From an uncultured Corynebacterium sp. (lineage in GTDB: Bacteria; Actinomycetota; Actinomycetes; Mycobacteriales; Mycobacteriaceae), in contig CAMIFC010000039.1 of the NCBI GenBank assembly GCA_946220775.1, forward strand, positions 1-13,881: a stretch of DNA of 13,881 nucleotides. Direction: 5' to 3'. Every line of letters starts with the position of its first letter. Position 1 is the stretch's first letter. The notes below the pieces were generated by a model. That model was not told where the DNA came from. It saw only the letters and a list, made by a program, of their open reading frames with translations, and did no database searches. Shown here piece by piece: positions 1 through 6,198 of this stretch. The position numbers and the translations under genes are program-made.

Positions 1-62
1 AAAGTTAGCTGACAAAAAGGGCGATTATATGCACTTGAGCAGCATTTTTGTCAGCTAACTTT
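1..62. repeat. 18-bp perfect inverted repeat with 26-nt loop; possible bidirectional terminator
   Basis: Positions 1-18 (AAAGTTAGCTGACAAAAA) are the exact reverse complement of 45-62, separated by 26 nt. A transcript from either strand would form an 18-bp stem. The sequence starts at the window edge, so the symmetry may extend outside. It lies downstream of the leftward gene ending at 204 and could serve as a terminator for genes converging here. The pairs at the foot of the stem are A/T and there is no classical GC stem plus U tract, so a small palindromic repeat element is an alternative. Confidence 0.6.
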
Positions 63-132
63 ACACCCCCGATGCATCCAGGCGCCCGAGCCCCCGGGCA
101 CCTGAACCTGCGCCACATCCCCCCTCGACATC

Positions 133-164
133 ACCCAAGCGCCCAAGCGTCCAAGCACCCGAGC
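133..164. repeat. Four tandem 8-bp units
   Basis: Four consecutive 8-mers (ACCCAAGC, GCCCAAGC, GTCCAAGC, ACCCGAGC) fill 133-164. Related units occur nearby at 83-90 (GCCCGAGC), 184-191 (GCCCAGGC) and 192-199 (ACCCGAGG). The whole stretch 63-203 is C-rich, shows no convincing gene, and appears to be built from degenerate copies of this unit. A slippage-prone minisatellite-like tract is the simplest reading. Confidence 0.7.
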
Positions 165-203
165 CCCCCGGGCACACCAATACGCCCAGGCACCCGAGGC
201 GCC

Positions 204-701
204 CTACCCCCGCGGCCCGAGTTCCTCAACCAGAACTTCTTCGGCCACCTTCATTGCCGACAATGCTGCGGGCGCACCGCAGTAGCCAGAAGCGTGGATA
301 ATCGCCTCCCGAATCTCAGTGCGAGTCAACCCATTACGTAACCCACCCCGCACGTGTCCGCGCAGTTCACCTGTCGCGCGCAGCGCCACGAGCATCCCGA
401 TGTTCAGCAGCGATCGATCCCGCTTTTCCAAACCCGGACGAGTCCACACCGACCCCCACACAGTTTCAGTGATGTGACGCTGGATTTCCTCACCATCGGT
501 TCCAGCATTGCGCTCTAAGGCGGCATCAACAAAAGCATCGCCCATCACTTCGCGACGGACAGCGATTCCTGCATCATATCGACCATCCTGCGAAGCAGCA
601 GACGAGCTAGCAGACAAACCGGCAGACGAGCCAGCAGACGAACCTGAAGAAGATGCGCTAGCCGACTCTTGGGGCGGATTACTGGAAGAAGAATTAGTCA
701 T
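204..701 (-). CDS. Carboxymuconolactone decarboxylase (PcaC-like) family protein
   Basis: The C-terminal roughly 125 residues resemble 4-carboxymuconolactone decarboxylase, which in the protocatechuate branch of the beta-ketoadipate pathway decarboxylates 4-carboxymuconolactone. With ATG 701 as start (165 aa), the conserved blocks are RYDAG at 41, WTRPGL at 86, RSLLNI at 96, a His at 116 (RGHVRGGLRNG), EIREAIIH ending at 136, and YCGAPAA around 140. There is one cysteine (141), so the CxxC centre of AhpD relatives is absent. Residues 1-40 are a Ser/Ala/Gly-rich low-complexity tail. ATG 701 follows a G-rich stretch; ATG 710 and an upstream GTG at 782 are alternatives, but the latter would overlap the ahpC promoter. 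No other pca genes are visible. Its position divergent from ahpC invites an antioxidant role, but its sequence is PcaC-like, so the true substrate is uncertain. Confidence 0.85.
   Translation of the reverse strand: MTNSSSSNPPQESASASSSGSSAGSSAGLSASSSAASQDGRYDAGIAVRREVMGDAFVDAALERNAGTDGEEIQRHITETVWGSVWTRPGLEKRDRSLLNIGMLVALRATGELRGHVRGGLRNGLTRTEIREAIIHASGYCGAPAALSAMKVAEEVLVEELGPRG
598..645. repeat. Four tandem 12-bp repeats inside the CMD-family gene
   Basis: Units 598-609, 610-621, 622-633 and 634-645 share the core GCAGACRARCC. On the coding (minus) strand they encode the Ser-Ser-Ala-Gly type repeats of the low-complexity N-terminal tail. Being in multiples of 3, copy number changes would lengthen or shorten the tail without breaking the frame. 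Confidence 0.75.
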
Positions 702-776
702 AACCCCCATTCTTGCAGAAACACCCACCCCGCCGACCAGCCCACCCCACACAAAATAAGCCAAACCTATCACCGC

Positions 777-804
777 TTGCACTATTAAAAGGTTCTGCTA
801 CAAT
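777..804 (+). promoter_or_regulatory. Putative SigA promoter for ahpC, possible redox-regulator site
   Basis: TTGCAC (777-782), 16 nt, TACAAT (799-804) is close to the vegetative consensus and points toward ahpC. Transcription would begin near 811, leaving a leader of about 210 nt before the ahpC start. Partly symmetrical arms AACCT (764-768) and AGGTT (790-794) span the -35 box; in many bacteria ahpC is controlled by OxyR or another redox regulator, and this could be such a site, but the match is not diagnostic. No regulator gene is adjacent. Confidence 0.5.
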
Positions 805-1016
805 GAGACCTGCAAGCCGCTCAAGGGAAAACGCAACAACCAAAAGCGCGGTACCCTTGGGCACTGGCAGCCCCACCAAGCGGGATGAGCAGCGGAAACA
901 CATGAGCTAGTGGCGTCCTAAAAAAGGAAACGCAACAAAGCAGCCCCGCCGCGACCCCCCCCGGAGCGGCCCGGCGAAAGCCGAAAACAGGAACGATTCC
1001 CAACGAGCAGCAAAGG
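805..1016 (+). other. Long untranslated leader of ahpC
   Basis: No credible gene is seen in this interval. It contains a short direct repeat, GGAAAACGCAACAA at 826-839 and GGAAACGCAACAA at 926-938. No recognised riboswitch or attenuator could be assigned by eye. Confidence 0.4.
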
Positions 1017-1022
1017 ATGTAT

Positions 1023-1586
1023 ATGTCTCTGATCAATACTGAGATTCTGGACTTCACCGCACCCGCCTTCCACAACGGCGAGTTCACCGAAGTCAGCAAG
1101 GACGACGTTCTGGGCAAGTGGTCCGTCTTCTTCTTCTACCCAGGCGACTTCACCTTCGTCTGCCCAACCGAGCTCGGCGACCTCGCAGACCACTACGAGG
1201 AGCTGCAGAAGCTGGGCGTTGAGGTTTACTCCGTCTCCACCGACTCCCACTTCGTCCACAAGGCATGGCACGAGACCTCCGAGCACGTCGGCAAGGTCAA
1301 CTACTTCATGCTCGGCGACTCGAACGGCGACCTGACCCGCAAGTTCGACAACATGCGTGAGGGCGCCGGCCAGGCTGACCGCGCAACCTTCCTGGTCGAC
1401 CCAGAGGGCAAGATCCAGTACATCGAGCAGACCGCAGAAGGCATCGGCCGCGACGCTGGCGAGCTGGTCCGCAAGGTCAAGGCTGCACAGTACGTCGCCG
1501 CTCACCCAGGCGAGGTCTGCCCAGCGAAGTGGGAAGAGGGCGAAGAGACCCTGACCCCTGGCATTGATCTGGTCGGCAAGATCTAA
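1023..1586 (+). CDS. ahpC: Alkyl hydroperoxide reductase peroxidase subunit AhpC
   Basis: Cytoplasmic typical 2-Cys peroxiredoxin that reduces H2O2, organic peroxides and peroxynitrite, and is recycled by AhpF. The 187-residue product matches the enteric AhpC length and sequence almost end to end, starting MSLINT. The peroxidatic cysteine is C47 in FVCPTE and the resolving cysteine is C166 in EVCPAKW; the GDFTF block before C47 and the C-terminal LVGKI tail are present. ATG 1023 is preferred over ATG 1017 because it gives the canonical N-terminus and AAGGA at 1013-1017 lies at the right distance. Codon use is strongly biased, as expected of a highly expressed gene. ahpF follows after a terminator, so expression of the two may be partly uncoupled. 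Confidence 0.97.
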   Translation: MSLINTEILDFTAPAFHNGEFTEVSKDDVLGKWSVFFFYPGDFTFVCPTELGDLADHYEELQKLGVEVYSVSTDSHFVHKAWHETSEHVGKVNYFMLGDSNGDLTRKFDNMREGAGQADRATFLVDPEGKIQYIEQTAEGIGRDAGELVRKVKAAQYVAAHPGEVCPAKWEEGEETLTPGIDLVGKI

Positions 1587-1617
1587 GACCGTTCGCATCA
1601 CGGTTCCGTGATTTTCG

Positions 1618-1649
1618 TGCGGGCGGGCGGCGGCCCTCCCGCATTTTTT
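1618..1649 (+). terminator. Rho-independent terminator after ahpC
   Basis: TGCGGG (1618-1623) pairs with CCCGCA (1638-1643), with further GG/CC pairs inside, and six T residues follow (1644-1649). A smaller hairpin, ATCACGG-TT-CCGTGAT, lies just upstream at about 1597-1612. This should end most ahpC transcripts before ahpF. Confidence 0.85.
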
Positions 1650-1788
1650 ATGACGCCACCCCGCACCACCACTGACTGGCGCACCACACTCTGTATCCCG
1701 CTGGGACCTTTACCGCGCCACTTTTACGTTCTCATTAACACCCCTATTACTTCACCCCACTTCTTCCGAGCATTGAGGAGGCCACACA

Positions 1789-3369
1789 ATGGCTAAGAAA
1801 CTTCTGGACGAGAATCTGACCAAGCAGCTAAGCCAGCTGGTTGACCGCATTACCGAGAAGGTCGAGCTGGTTTACTCCCTCGATGACCACAGCCAGTCCA
1901 CGGACCTGGAGCAGCTGCTCAAGGACATCGCAGCGCTGTCGGATAACGTCACCGCACGTCGGGACGATGACGCACACGAGCGCAAGCCATCCTTCACCAT
2001 TCAGCGCGTCGACTCGGAAGAAGCAGTGAGCTTCGCGGGTATCCCGATGGGGCACGAGTTCAGCTCCCTCGTGCTGGCCCTGCTGCAGGTGGGCGGCAAC
2101 CCGATTAAGGAAGAAGCCGACCTGATCGAGCAGGTCGCCTCGCTGGAGCCAAAGGATGGCGACGCTTACGAGTTCGTCACCTACATGTCCCTGACCTGCC
2201 AGAACTGCCCGACCGTGGTGCAGGCGCTGAACGCCATGGCAGTCATCAACCCACGCATCAAGCACACCGCGGTTGACGGCTCCCTGTTCCAGGAAGAGGT
2301 CAACGATAAGGGCATCCAGGCTGTTCCGACCGTCTACCTGAACGGTGAAGAGTTCGCTTCCGGCCGCATGGACATCCAGGACTTCGTCGCCAAGCTGGAC
2401 GACGGCCACGCCGAACGAGAAGCCGCGAAGCTCAACGAGAAGGAACCATACGACGTTCTGGTTGTCGGCCAGGGACCGGCCGGTGCCACCTCCGCGATCT
2501 ACGTGGCCCGCAAGGGACTGCGCGTCGGCCTGGTTGGCGAGCGCTTCGGCGGCCAGGTGCTGGACACCCAGTCCATCGAGAACTACAGCTCCGTGCCACA
2601 CACGGACGGCCCATCCTTCGCCGCCAACCTGGAACAGCACGTCAACGACTACGACATTGACGTCATCAAGTCCCAGGCCGCCACCGGCCTGACCCCCGGC
2701 AAGGACGGCGAACTCCACACGGTTCACTTCGGCGACACTGCCACTCTCAAGGCCCGCGAAATCGTGTTGGCGACCGGCGCGAACTGGCGCCTGATGGGAG
2801 TGCCTGGTGAGGACGAGTACCGCAACAAGGGTGTCTCCTTCTGCCCACACTGTGACGGCCCACTGTTCAAGGGCAAGGACATCGCCGTGATCGGCGGTGG
2901 TAACTCCGGCGTGGAAGCCGCCATCGACCTGGCCGGCGTGGTGCACCACCTGACCGTCTTGGAATTCGGTGAGCAGTGCCGCGCGGATGACGTCCTGATG
3001 GACAAGCTGCGTTCCTTGGACAACGTGGACATCATCACCAGCGCCGCGACGAAGGAAATCGTCGGCGATGGCAAGGAAGTCACCGGCCTGAAGTACGAGG
3101 ACCGCGAGTCCGGCGAGATGAAGTCCCTGGACCTATCCGGCCTGTTCATCCAGATCGGCCTGCTGCCGAACACGCACTGGCTGAAGGACTCTGGCCTGCA
3201 GCTCAACCAGATGGGCGAAATTGAAATCGACGCCAAGGGTGCCACCAACATCCCGGGCATCTACGCCGCTGGTGACTGCGCGAATGTTCCGTTCAAGCAG
3301 ATCGTCGTAGCCACGGGCACTGGCGCTGTCGCTGGCCTGTCCGCGTGGGAGCACCACGCGCTGGGCTAA
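1789..3369 (+). CDS. ahpF: Alkyl hydroperoxide reductase flavoprotein subunit AhpF
   Basis: FAD-dependent disulfide reductase that passes electrons from NAD(P)H to AhpC. The 526-residue length is usual for AhpF. The N-terminal tandem thioredoxin-fold region (about 1-205) carries the redox pair C137/C140 in TCQNCP. A linker leads to the thioredoxin-reductase-like part: FAD motif GQGPAG (227-232), the second redox pair C352/C355 in FCPHCDGP, the nucleotide-binding motif GGGNSG (369-374) and the C-terminal FAD motif GIYAAGDC. ATG 1789 is preceded by GAGGAGG (1775-1781). It lies 139 nt beyond the ahpC terminator, so it either has its own promoter (a weak TTTACG-N16-TATTAC is possible at about 1725-1752) or relies on readthrough. 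Its last codons are duplicated at 6262-6280. Confidence 0.97.
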   Translation: MAKKLLDENLTKQLSQLVDRITEKVELVYSLDDHSQSTDLEQLLKDIAALSDNVTARRDDDAHERKPSFTIQRVDSEEAVSFAGIPMGHEFSSLVLALLQVGGNPIKEEADLIEQVASLEPKDGDAYEFVTYMSLTCQNCPTVVQALNAMAVINPRIKHTAVDGSLFQEEVNDKGIQAVPTVYLNGEEFASGRMDIQDFVAKLDDGHAEREAAKLNEKEPYDVLVVGQGPAGATSAIYVARKGLRVGLVGERFGGQVLDTQSIENYSSVPHTDGPSFAANLEQHVNDYDIDVIKSQAATGLTPGKDGELHTVHFGDTATLKAREIVLATGANWRLMGVPGEDEYRNKGVSFCPHCDGPLFKGKDIAVIGGGNSGVEAAIDLAGVVHHLTVLEFGEQCRADDVLMDKLRSLDNVDIITSAATKEIVGDGKEVTGLKYEDRESGEMKSLDLSGLFIQIGLLPNTHWLKDSGLQLNQMGEIEIDAKGATNIPGIYAAGDCANVPFKQIVVATGTGAVAGLSAWEHHALG

Positions 3370-3437
3370 GGCTCGCGGTGACGCCGCTATGCGCCGCGCC
3401 GGGCCGCTACTACGTGGCGCCGCTCCTGCACCACACT

Positions 3438-3506
3438 TGTTAAATTCCCTCGCTGAAAACCTAGTCTGCCCTCACCGGATTAGGCTTTCGACGAGGGAAT
3501 TTAACA
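3438..3506. terminator. 69-nt near-complete hairpin (left copy), likely bidirectional terminator
   Basis: TGTTAAATTCCCTCG (3438-3452) is exactly complementary to 3492-3506. Pairing continues inward through GAAA/TTTC, CCTA/TAGG and G-U pairs to a loop of about 7 nt at 3469-3475, so nearly the whole element is stem. In the ancestral order it would lie between convergent ahpF and gntR and could terminate both. There is no U tract after the stem, so a palindromic repeat element is an alternative. An identical copy is at 6338-6406. Confidence 0.7.
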
Positions 3507-3541
3507 TCTCACACCCTCTTGCGGCACTTTCAGGCAGGACG

Positions 3542-3596
3542 TCAGTGGCCAACGCCGGCAACCTCCCCGGAACCACCGTTTTGCTCCGCAATTCCG
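3542..3596 (-). pseudogene. 3' remnant of gntR within the left repeat
   Basis: On the minus strand this stretch encodes the same last 17 or so residues and stop as the intact gntR at 6442-7284, then breaks off at 3596, where unrelated sequence begins. It is a by-product of the duplication, not an independent gene. Confidence 0.85.
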
Positions 3597-3657
3597 CCCC
3601 CTACCCCATATGCGGTCAACAATCACAATTTAGTAAACATGGGCAGTTGCTCCACTT

Positions 3658-3732
3658 TTGCTACCAAAAACCGCTACCTTCAATAATTGAATCCATAGGG
3701 GTTCAATCCACTTGTGATCACAAGGAGTCAGT
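3658..3732 (+). promoter_or_regulatory. Candidate promoter and operator region of the small-peptide gene
   Basis: A weak promoter TTGCTA (3658-3663), 17 nt, CAATAA (3681-3686) can be drawn. An inverted repeat ATTGAA (3686-3691) / TTCAAT (3702-3707) would overlap the transcript start. A perfect 14-bp palindrome CTTGTGATCACAAG occupies 3711-3724 and runs into the ribosome binding site AAGGAG (3722-3727). The palindrome resembles half-sites of CRP/GlxR type but lacks their 6-bp spacer, so a different regulator or a translational role is more likely. Confidence 0.4.
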
Positions 3733-4017
3733 ATGAAATAGACCGTCCAGGGGCTAACCATTGGCATAGCGGCACTACTGCCACTCACTATCGCACCAGC
3801 CAATGCACAAGCACCGCCTGGAACAACCAGCCAGATTCAGCCATACAGCTTTGTAGGCGATGTTACGTCCGGAGCAGCAAGCGGAGCAGTCGGCGGTTGC
3901 GTCGCAGAAATCCCAGAGGGCGGCGTAGATTGCGCACCAGGTGCCGTCATCGGTGGTGTTGGCGGAGCTTTGGGCGGAGCAGTCGGCTGGGCCGTGAACA
4001 AAATCATCGGCGGCTAA
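3733..4017 (+). pseudogene. Secreted Gly-rich bacteriocin-like preprotein, interrupted by TAG at codon 3
   Basis: A well placed AAGGAG leads to ATG 3733, then AAA, then TAG (3739-3741), after which the frame is open for 91 further codons to TAA 4015-4017. Reading through the TAG gives 94 residues: a Lys, a hydrophobic stretch (about 7-21), and an AxA signal-peptidase site ANA ending at residue 25. A mature part of about 69 residues follows, with two cysteines (56 and 67) and a C-terminal run rich in GG, GxxxG and Ala (GAVIGGVGGALGGAVGWAV). This is the layout of small membrane-active bacteriocins or microcin V-like peptides with a Sec signal. A single AAG-to-TAG change would explain the stop. 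No usual start codon lies usefully downstream of it. The gene sits at the head of an ABC-transporter cluster. It may be a dead toxin gene, a readthrough case or a base-calling error; the bacteriocin role is inferred from composition only. Confidence 0.6.
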
Positions 4018-4048
4018 TTTTCATAGCCCGTCACCCTAGCCAGAAGTC

Positions 4049-4076
4049 GAGGTTGCTCTGCTACGAGTTCAACCTC
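4049..4076 (+). terminator. Weak hairpin after the peptide gene (leaky terminator?)
   Basis: GAGGTTG (4049-4055) pairs with CAACCTC (4070-4076) across a 14-nt loop and is followed by a T/C-rich stretch. It lies 32 nt after the peptide stop codon and before the 113-residue gene. Hairpins here often let a structural peptide gene be transcribed more than its transporter genes. Confidence 0.4.
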
Positions 4077-4143
4077 ATCTTCTCTACTCCAACCCCGTCC
4101 TTATCATCCACACGCCCCCCAACCAAGAGAACAAGGATTCTCC

Positions 4144-4485
4144 ATGACCGCAACAAAAACTTTCGAAATCGCCTCCCGCAAAACAGCGCTCGAAATTATT
4201 GAATCACTCCGCGATATTAAACACTTTTCCCTCGCAGAAAATCAGGTTTCCGATAATCATGCATACACCAAGGTAGGCAGCGAATTTATGTTCCGCATGT
4301 TAGGCGCCGGCATTTACAACAATTACACCGCACCAGTAAAAGTCGACGTACAAACCAATGGCAAAATCGCACATGTCGAATTAACTCCTGCCACACATAT
4401 CAACATACTAATCAAGCCCCGCGTGGATGACTTCTTTAATCGCACATTCAACGAGATCGAAGACAAAATCCGTGCTGCTGCATAA
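4144..4485 (+). CDS. Unrecognised 113-residue protein of the peptide/ABC cluster
   Basis: I do not recognise a family. The product is a soluble-looking 113-aa protein without signal peptide, membrane span or cysteine. It has mixed hydrophobic/charged segments suggesting an alpha/beta fold and an acidic/basic C-terminal helix (about 93-113). AAGGA (4133-4137) is 6 nt before ATG 4144, and the frame overlaps the following ABC ATPase start, so it is likely translated as part of that operon. Base composition is AT-richer than the flanking genes (51 G+C in the 120 bases at 4141-4260). By position it could be an immunity, chaperone or regulatory partner of the peptide system, but nothing in the sequence proves this. 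Confidence 0.7.
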   Translation: MTATKTFEIASRKTALEIIESLRDIKHFSLAENQVSDNHAYTKVGSEFMFRMLGAGIYNNYTAPVKVDVQTNGKIAHVELTPATHINILIKPRVDDFFNRTFNEIEDKIRAAA

Positions 4486-5104
4486 TTGCACTATTGGAAG
4501 AAGCAACACCCCCTTAATAACAGGGGTCTCACTTGACGCAACCGCTGGAGAGATAACTCACATTAAGGGGCCGAACGGCGTTGGAAAATCCACACTACTG
4601 GAGACCGTAATCGGAGAAGTTGAGCCCCTCGCAGGAAAACGTGACAATAAACTTCCCCGCTACGGAACTCGCTCCCACCAGTTCTTTTTCGGATATATGC
4701 CCGCACGCGTACACCCGTTGCCATCATTAACGATCAACCAATGGGTGAATGGGATTGGGGATGGACTAGGTGTAGAAAAAAGAAAAATAGAAAGCCTGTG
4801 GCGCCGCCTTAATGGCCGAGCCCTACCTAAAAGCAGATTGGAGCACTTATCAAGCGGTAATTTACGGAAAGCGTTGGCAATCAATGCGTTTGCGATTCAG
4901 CGAAAAATGCTCATTTTGGATGAACCTTTTGAGGAAATAGATACCACAGGGCGTGAAGTTATTGGCGATTTGATCAGCGAACAAGCCACTGGAGGAGCGG
5001 CTGTTTTGGTGGTTTCACATACACCGTTACCGCAGGTCAATCGCATTGTTGAGCTACACGAGGATATGAGTTCATCCAGAGTTCCGGGGAGCTCGACCAC
5101 ATGA
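4472..5104 (+). CDS. ABC transporter ATP-binding protein
   Basis: A single nucleotide-binding domain of 210 residues that would power the membrane protein encoded next. With GTG 4472 as start the motifs are Walker A GPNGVGKST (33-41), signature LSSGN (126-130), Walker B MLILDEP (146-152, followed by E153/E154 after a Phe) and H-loop His183 in SHT. The expected Q-loop glutamine is not obvious in GYMPARV. The GTG is chosen because it gives a normal N-terminus (VLLHNCTIG) and overlaps the upstream stop by 14 nt, implying translational coupling; ATG 4427 would add 15 unlikely residues. Its last bases overlap the permease start as ATGA (5101-5104). Size and pairing with a separate permease fit an export or self-immunity pump; the cargo is unknown. 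Confidence 0.9.
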   Translation: MLLHNCTIGRSNTPLITGVSLDATAGEITHIKGPNGVGKSTLLETVIGEVEPLAGKRDNKLPRYGTRSHQFFFGYMPARVHPLPSLTINQWVNGIGDGLGVEKRKIESLWRRLNGRALPKSRLEHLSSGNLRKALAINAFAIQRKMLILDEPFEEIDTTGREVIGDLISEQATGGAAVLVVSHTPLPQVNRIVELHEDMSSSRVPGSSTT

Positions 5105-6198
5105 CCCCTGCTTCGACAGTCTCTAGATTCGCACGGCAAGTCACTCTTGTTCGCCGTTCCCATTGGCTGGAAGGGACCCAACACGGGCGCGTGCTCACGG
5201 CTTTGCGCATCGCTCCGGCTGGCGCCATCGCAGCCCAAGCCGCAACGATCTCTACCGGCTCACTCACACTGCAGCTCATTCGACTGCTCGTCGCATGGAC
5301 GTGTCTGCTTATCGTTCGTCCCCCAGACACCGTCTGTCTCCACCCCCGCCAAACCCTCCTGCCGATCCCTCGCAGCGCGACCATTCTCGGCGCAATTCTA
5401 GGGTGGTGCTTCTGGGAATTATTGCTGGTCACATGCGCTTCCTTCGTGGGGACGATGCTAACTACCATTGCTTCCAGCACTAACCACGCGGGTGTTCTTG
5501 GGAGTGCTGGTACTAACGACCCAGCGCTGAGCGAAGATGTTAGGTACCTCGTCGCCAGTGCCAGTAAAGGCGGGTCAGTCGATGCGGTTGGTGTATGGCA
5601 GATCTTGATTGGAATTGTCGCAGGAGCCACAGCTTTGGGGTGCATCGGAGTTGTGCACGCAATGTTCGATGCTTACCTTCGTAACATCCCGCCTATCGCT
5701 GCAGCATTCGTGTCACCGATCTTCTTTGGTGTGAGTTTATCCCTGTTCCCAGTCGAGGTTGCGCCGAGCTTGTTGGTGATTGCACCAATTGTCACACTGC
5801 TCGGAATCAATATCGGTTTCTACGATCCCAGCCTGCGGCTAACCAATACTGTTCCCGGTCTGACTTCGCACTTGTATCGCCGACGGGCGGTGAATTCATC
5901 GCTGTTTGCGAGTGTTGGCCTAGTTGTTGCTTGCATCTTGGCTGGAATCGCCCTGCGGATTGCAATGCTCAGTGGCATCGTGGTGTTCGCATGCTCATTG
6001 CTCTGGTGGTGGCTAGCTTGGCAGCGCAGTTTCACAGTGATTTTTCTGCTCACGGTCTCGGTGCAATCAGGACTCCTAAGCATAGCCATGGCGGTGTTCA
6101 CGGAATCTCCTGATTGGGAAGTCAACGCAATTGTGGTTGGAATCCTTGTCGTACTCGGAGGACTGGGATTGCGGGGACTAAAGCGGCTGAATCTATGA
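5101..6198 (+). CDS. ABC transporter permease, polytopic membrane protein
   Basis: The product has 365 residues with about nine to ten hydrophobic segments, for example around 50-75, 92-125, 166-190, 198-216, 222-245, 268-310 (probably two, ending WWWLAW), 316-335 and 344-360. No family motif is recognised, so the permease call rests on topology and on the ATGA overlap with the ATPase gene. GGGGAG (5086-5091) provides a ribosome binding site. The N-terminal 45 residues are cytoplasmic-looking and basic. Together with the ATPase it would form a two-gene transporter, plausibly for export of, or protection against, the peptide encoded at 3733. Its stop overlaps a possible leftward gene remnant. 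Confidence 0.85.
   Translation: MTPASTVSRFARQVTLVRRSHWLEGTQHGRVLTALRIAPAGAIAAQAATISTGSLTLQLIRLLVAWTCLLIVRPPDTVCLHPRQTLLPIPRSATILGAILGWCFWELLLVTCASFVGTMLTTIASSTNHAGVLGSAGTNDPALSEDVRYLVASASKGGSVDAVGVWQILIGIVAGATALGCIGVVHAMFDAYLRNIPPIAAAFVSPIFFGVSLSLFPVEVAPSLLVIAPIVTLLGINIGFYDPSLRLTNTVPGLTSHLYRRRAVNSSLFASVGLVVACILAGIALRIAMLSGIVVFACSLLWWWLAWQRSFTVIFLLTVSVQSGLLSIAMAVFTESPDWEVNAIVVGILVVLGGLGLRGLKRLNL

Larger units (their letters stand above)
3352..3596. repeat. Left copy of the duplicated ahpF-gntR junction
   Basis: This 245-bp segment is repeated in the same orientation at 6262-6496 (235 bp). Positions 3420-3596 are identical to 6320-6496 (177 bp, offset 2900). The left 68 bp differ by four substitutions (3368, 3403, 3412, 3419) and a 10-bp insertion here (TATGCGCCGC, about 3388-3397). 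It begins inside the last codons of ahpF and ends with 55 bp that match the 3' end of gntR, including its stop codon at 3542-3544. In this copy the gntR part is a remnant only. Confidence 0.95.

Noticed and set aside
204..701. Possible AhpD partner of AhpC
   Set aside because: Only one cysteine and no CxxC; motifs fit PcaC instead.
918..1601. Long leftward open frame opposite ahpC
   Set aside because: It lies antisense to an unmistakable ahpC, lacks family resemblance and reflects the codon bias of ahpC.
1828..2949. 373-codon leftward open frame opposite ahpF
   Set aside because: Antisense shadow of ahpF; composition (Val, Leu, His, Gln rich) is the mirror of biased codons, and no motif is visible.
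3711..3724. GlxR/CRP binding site
   Set aside because: Half-sites TGTGA and TCACA are present but directly abut, lacking the 6-bp spacer of that family.
3389..3736. Open frames running through the repeat copies (3389-3736 and 6337-6612)
   Set aside because: They cross the hairpin and the antisense of the gntR end, and are not supported by a ribosome binding site or recognisable protein.
3714..4202. 162-codon Arg-rich frame over the peptide gene
   Set aside because: It overlaps the coherent signal-peptide-bearing frame and has a shadow-like Arg/Ser composition.
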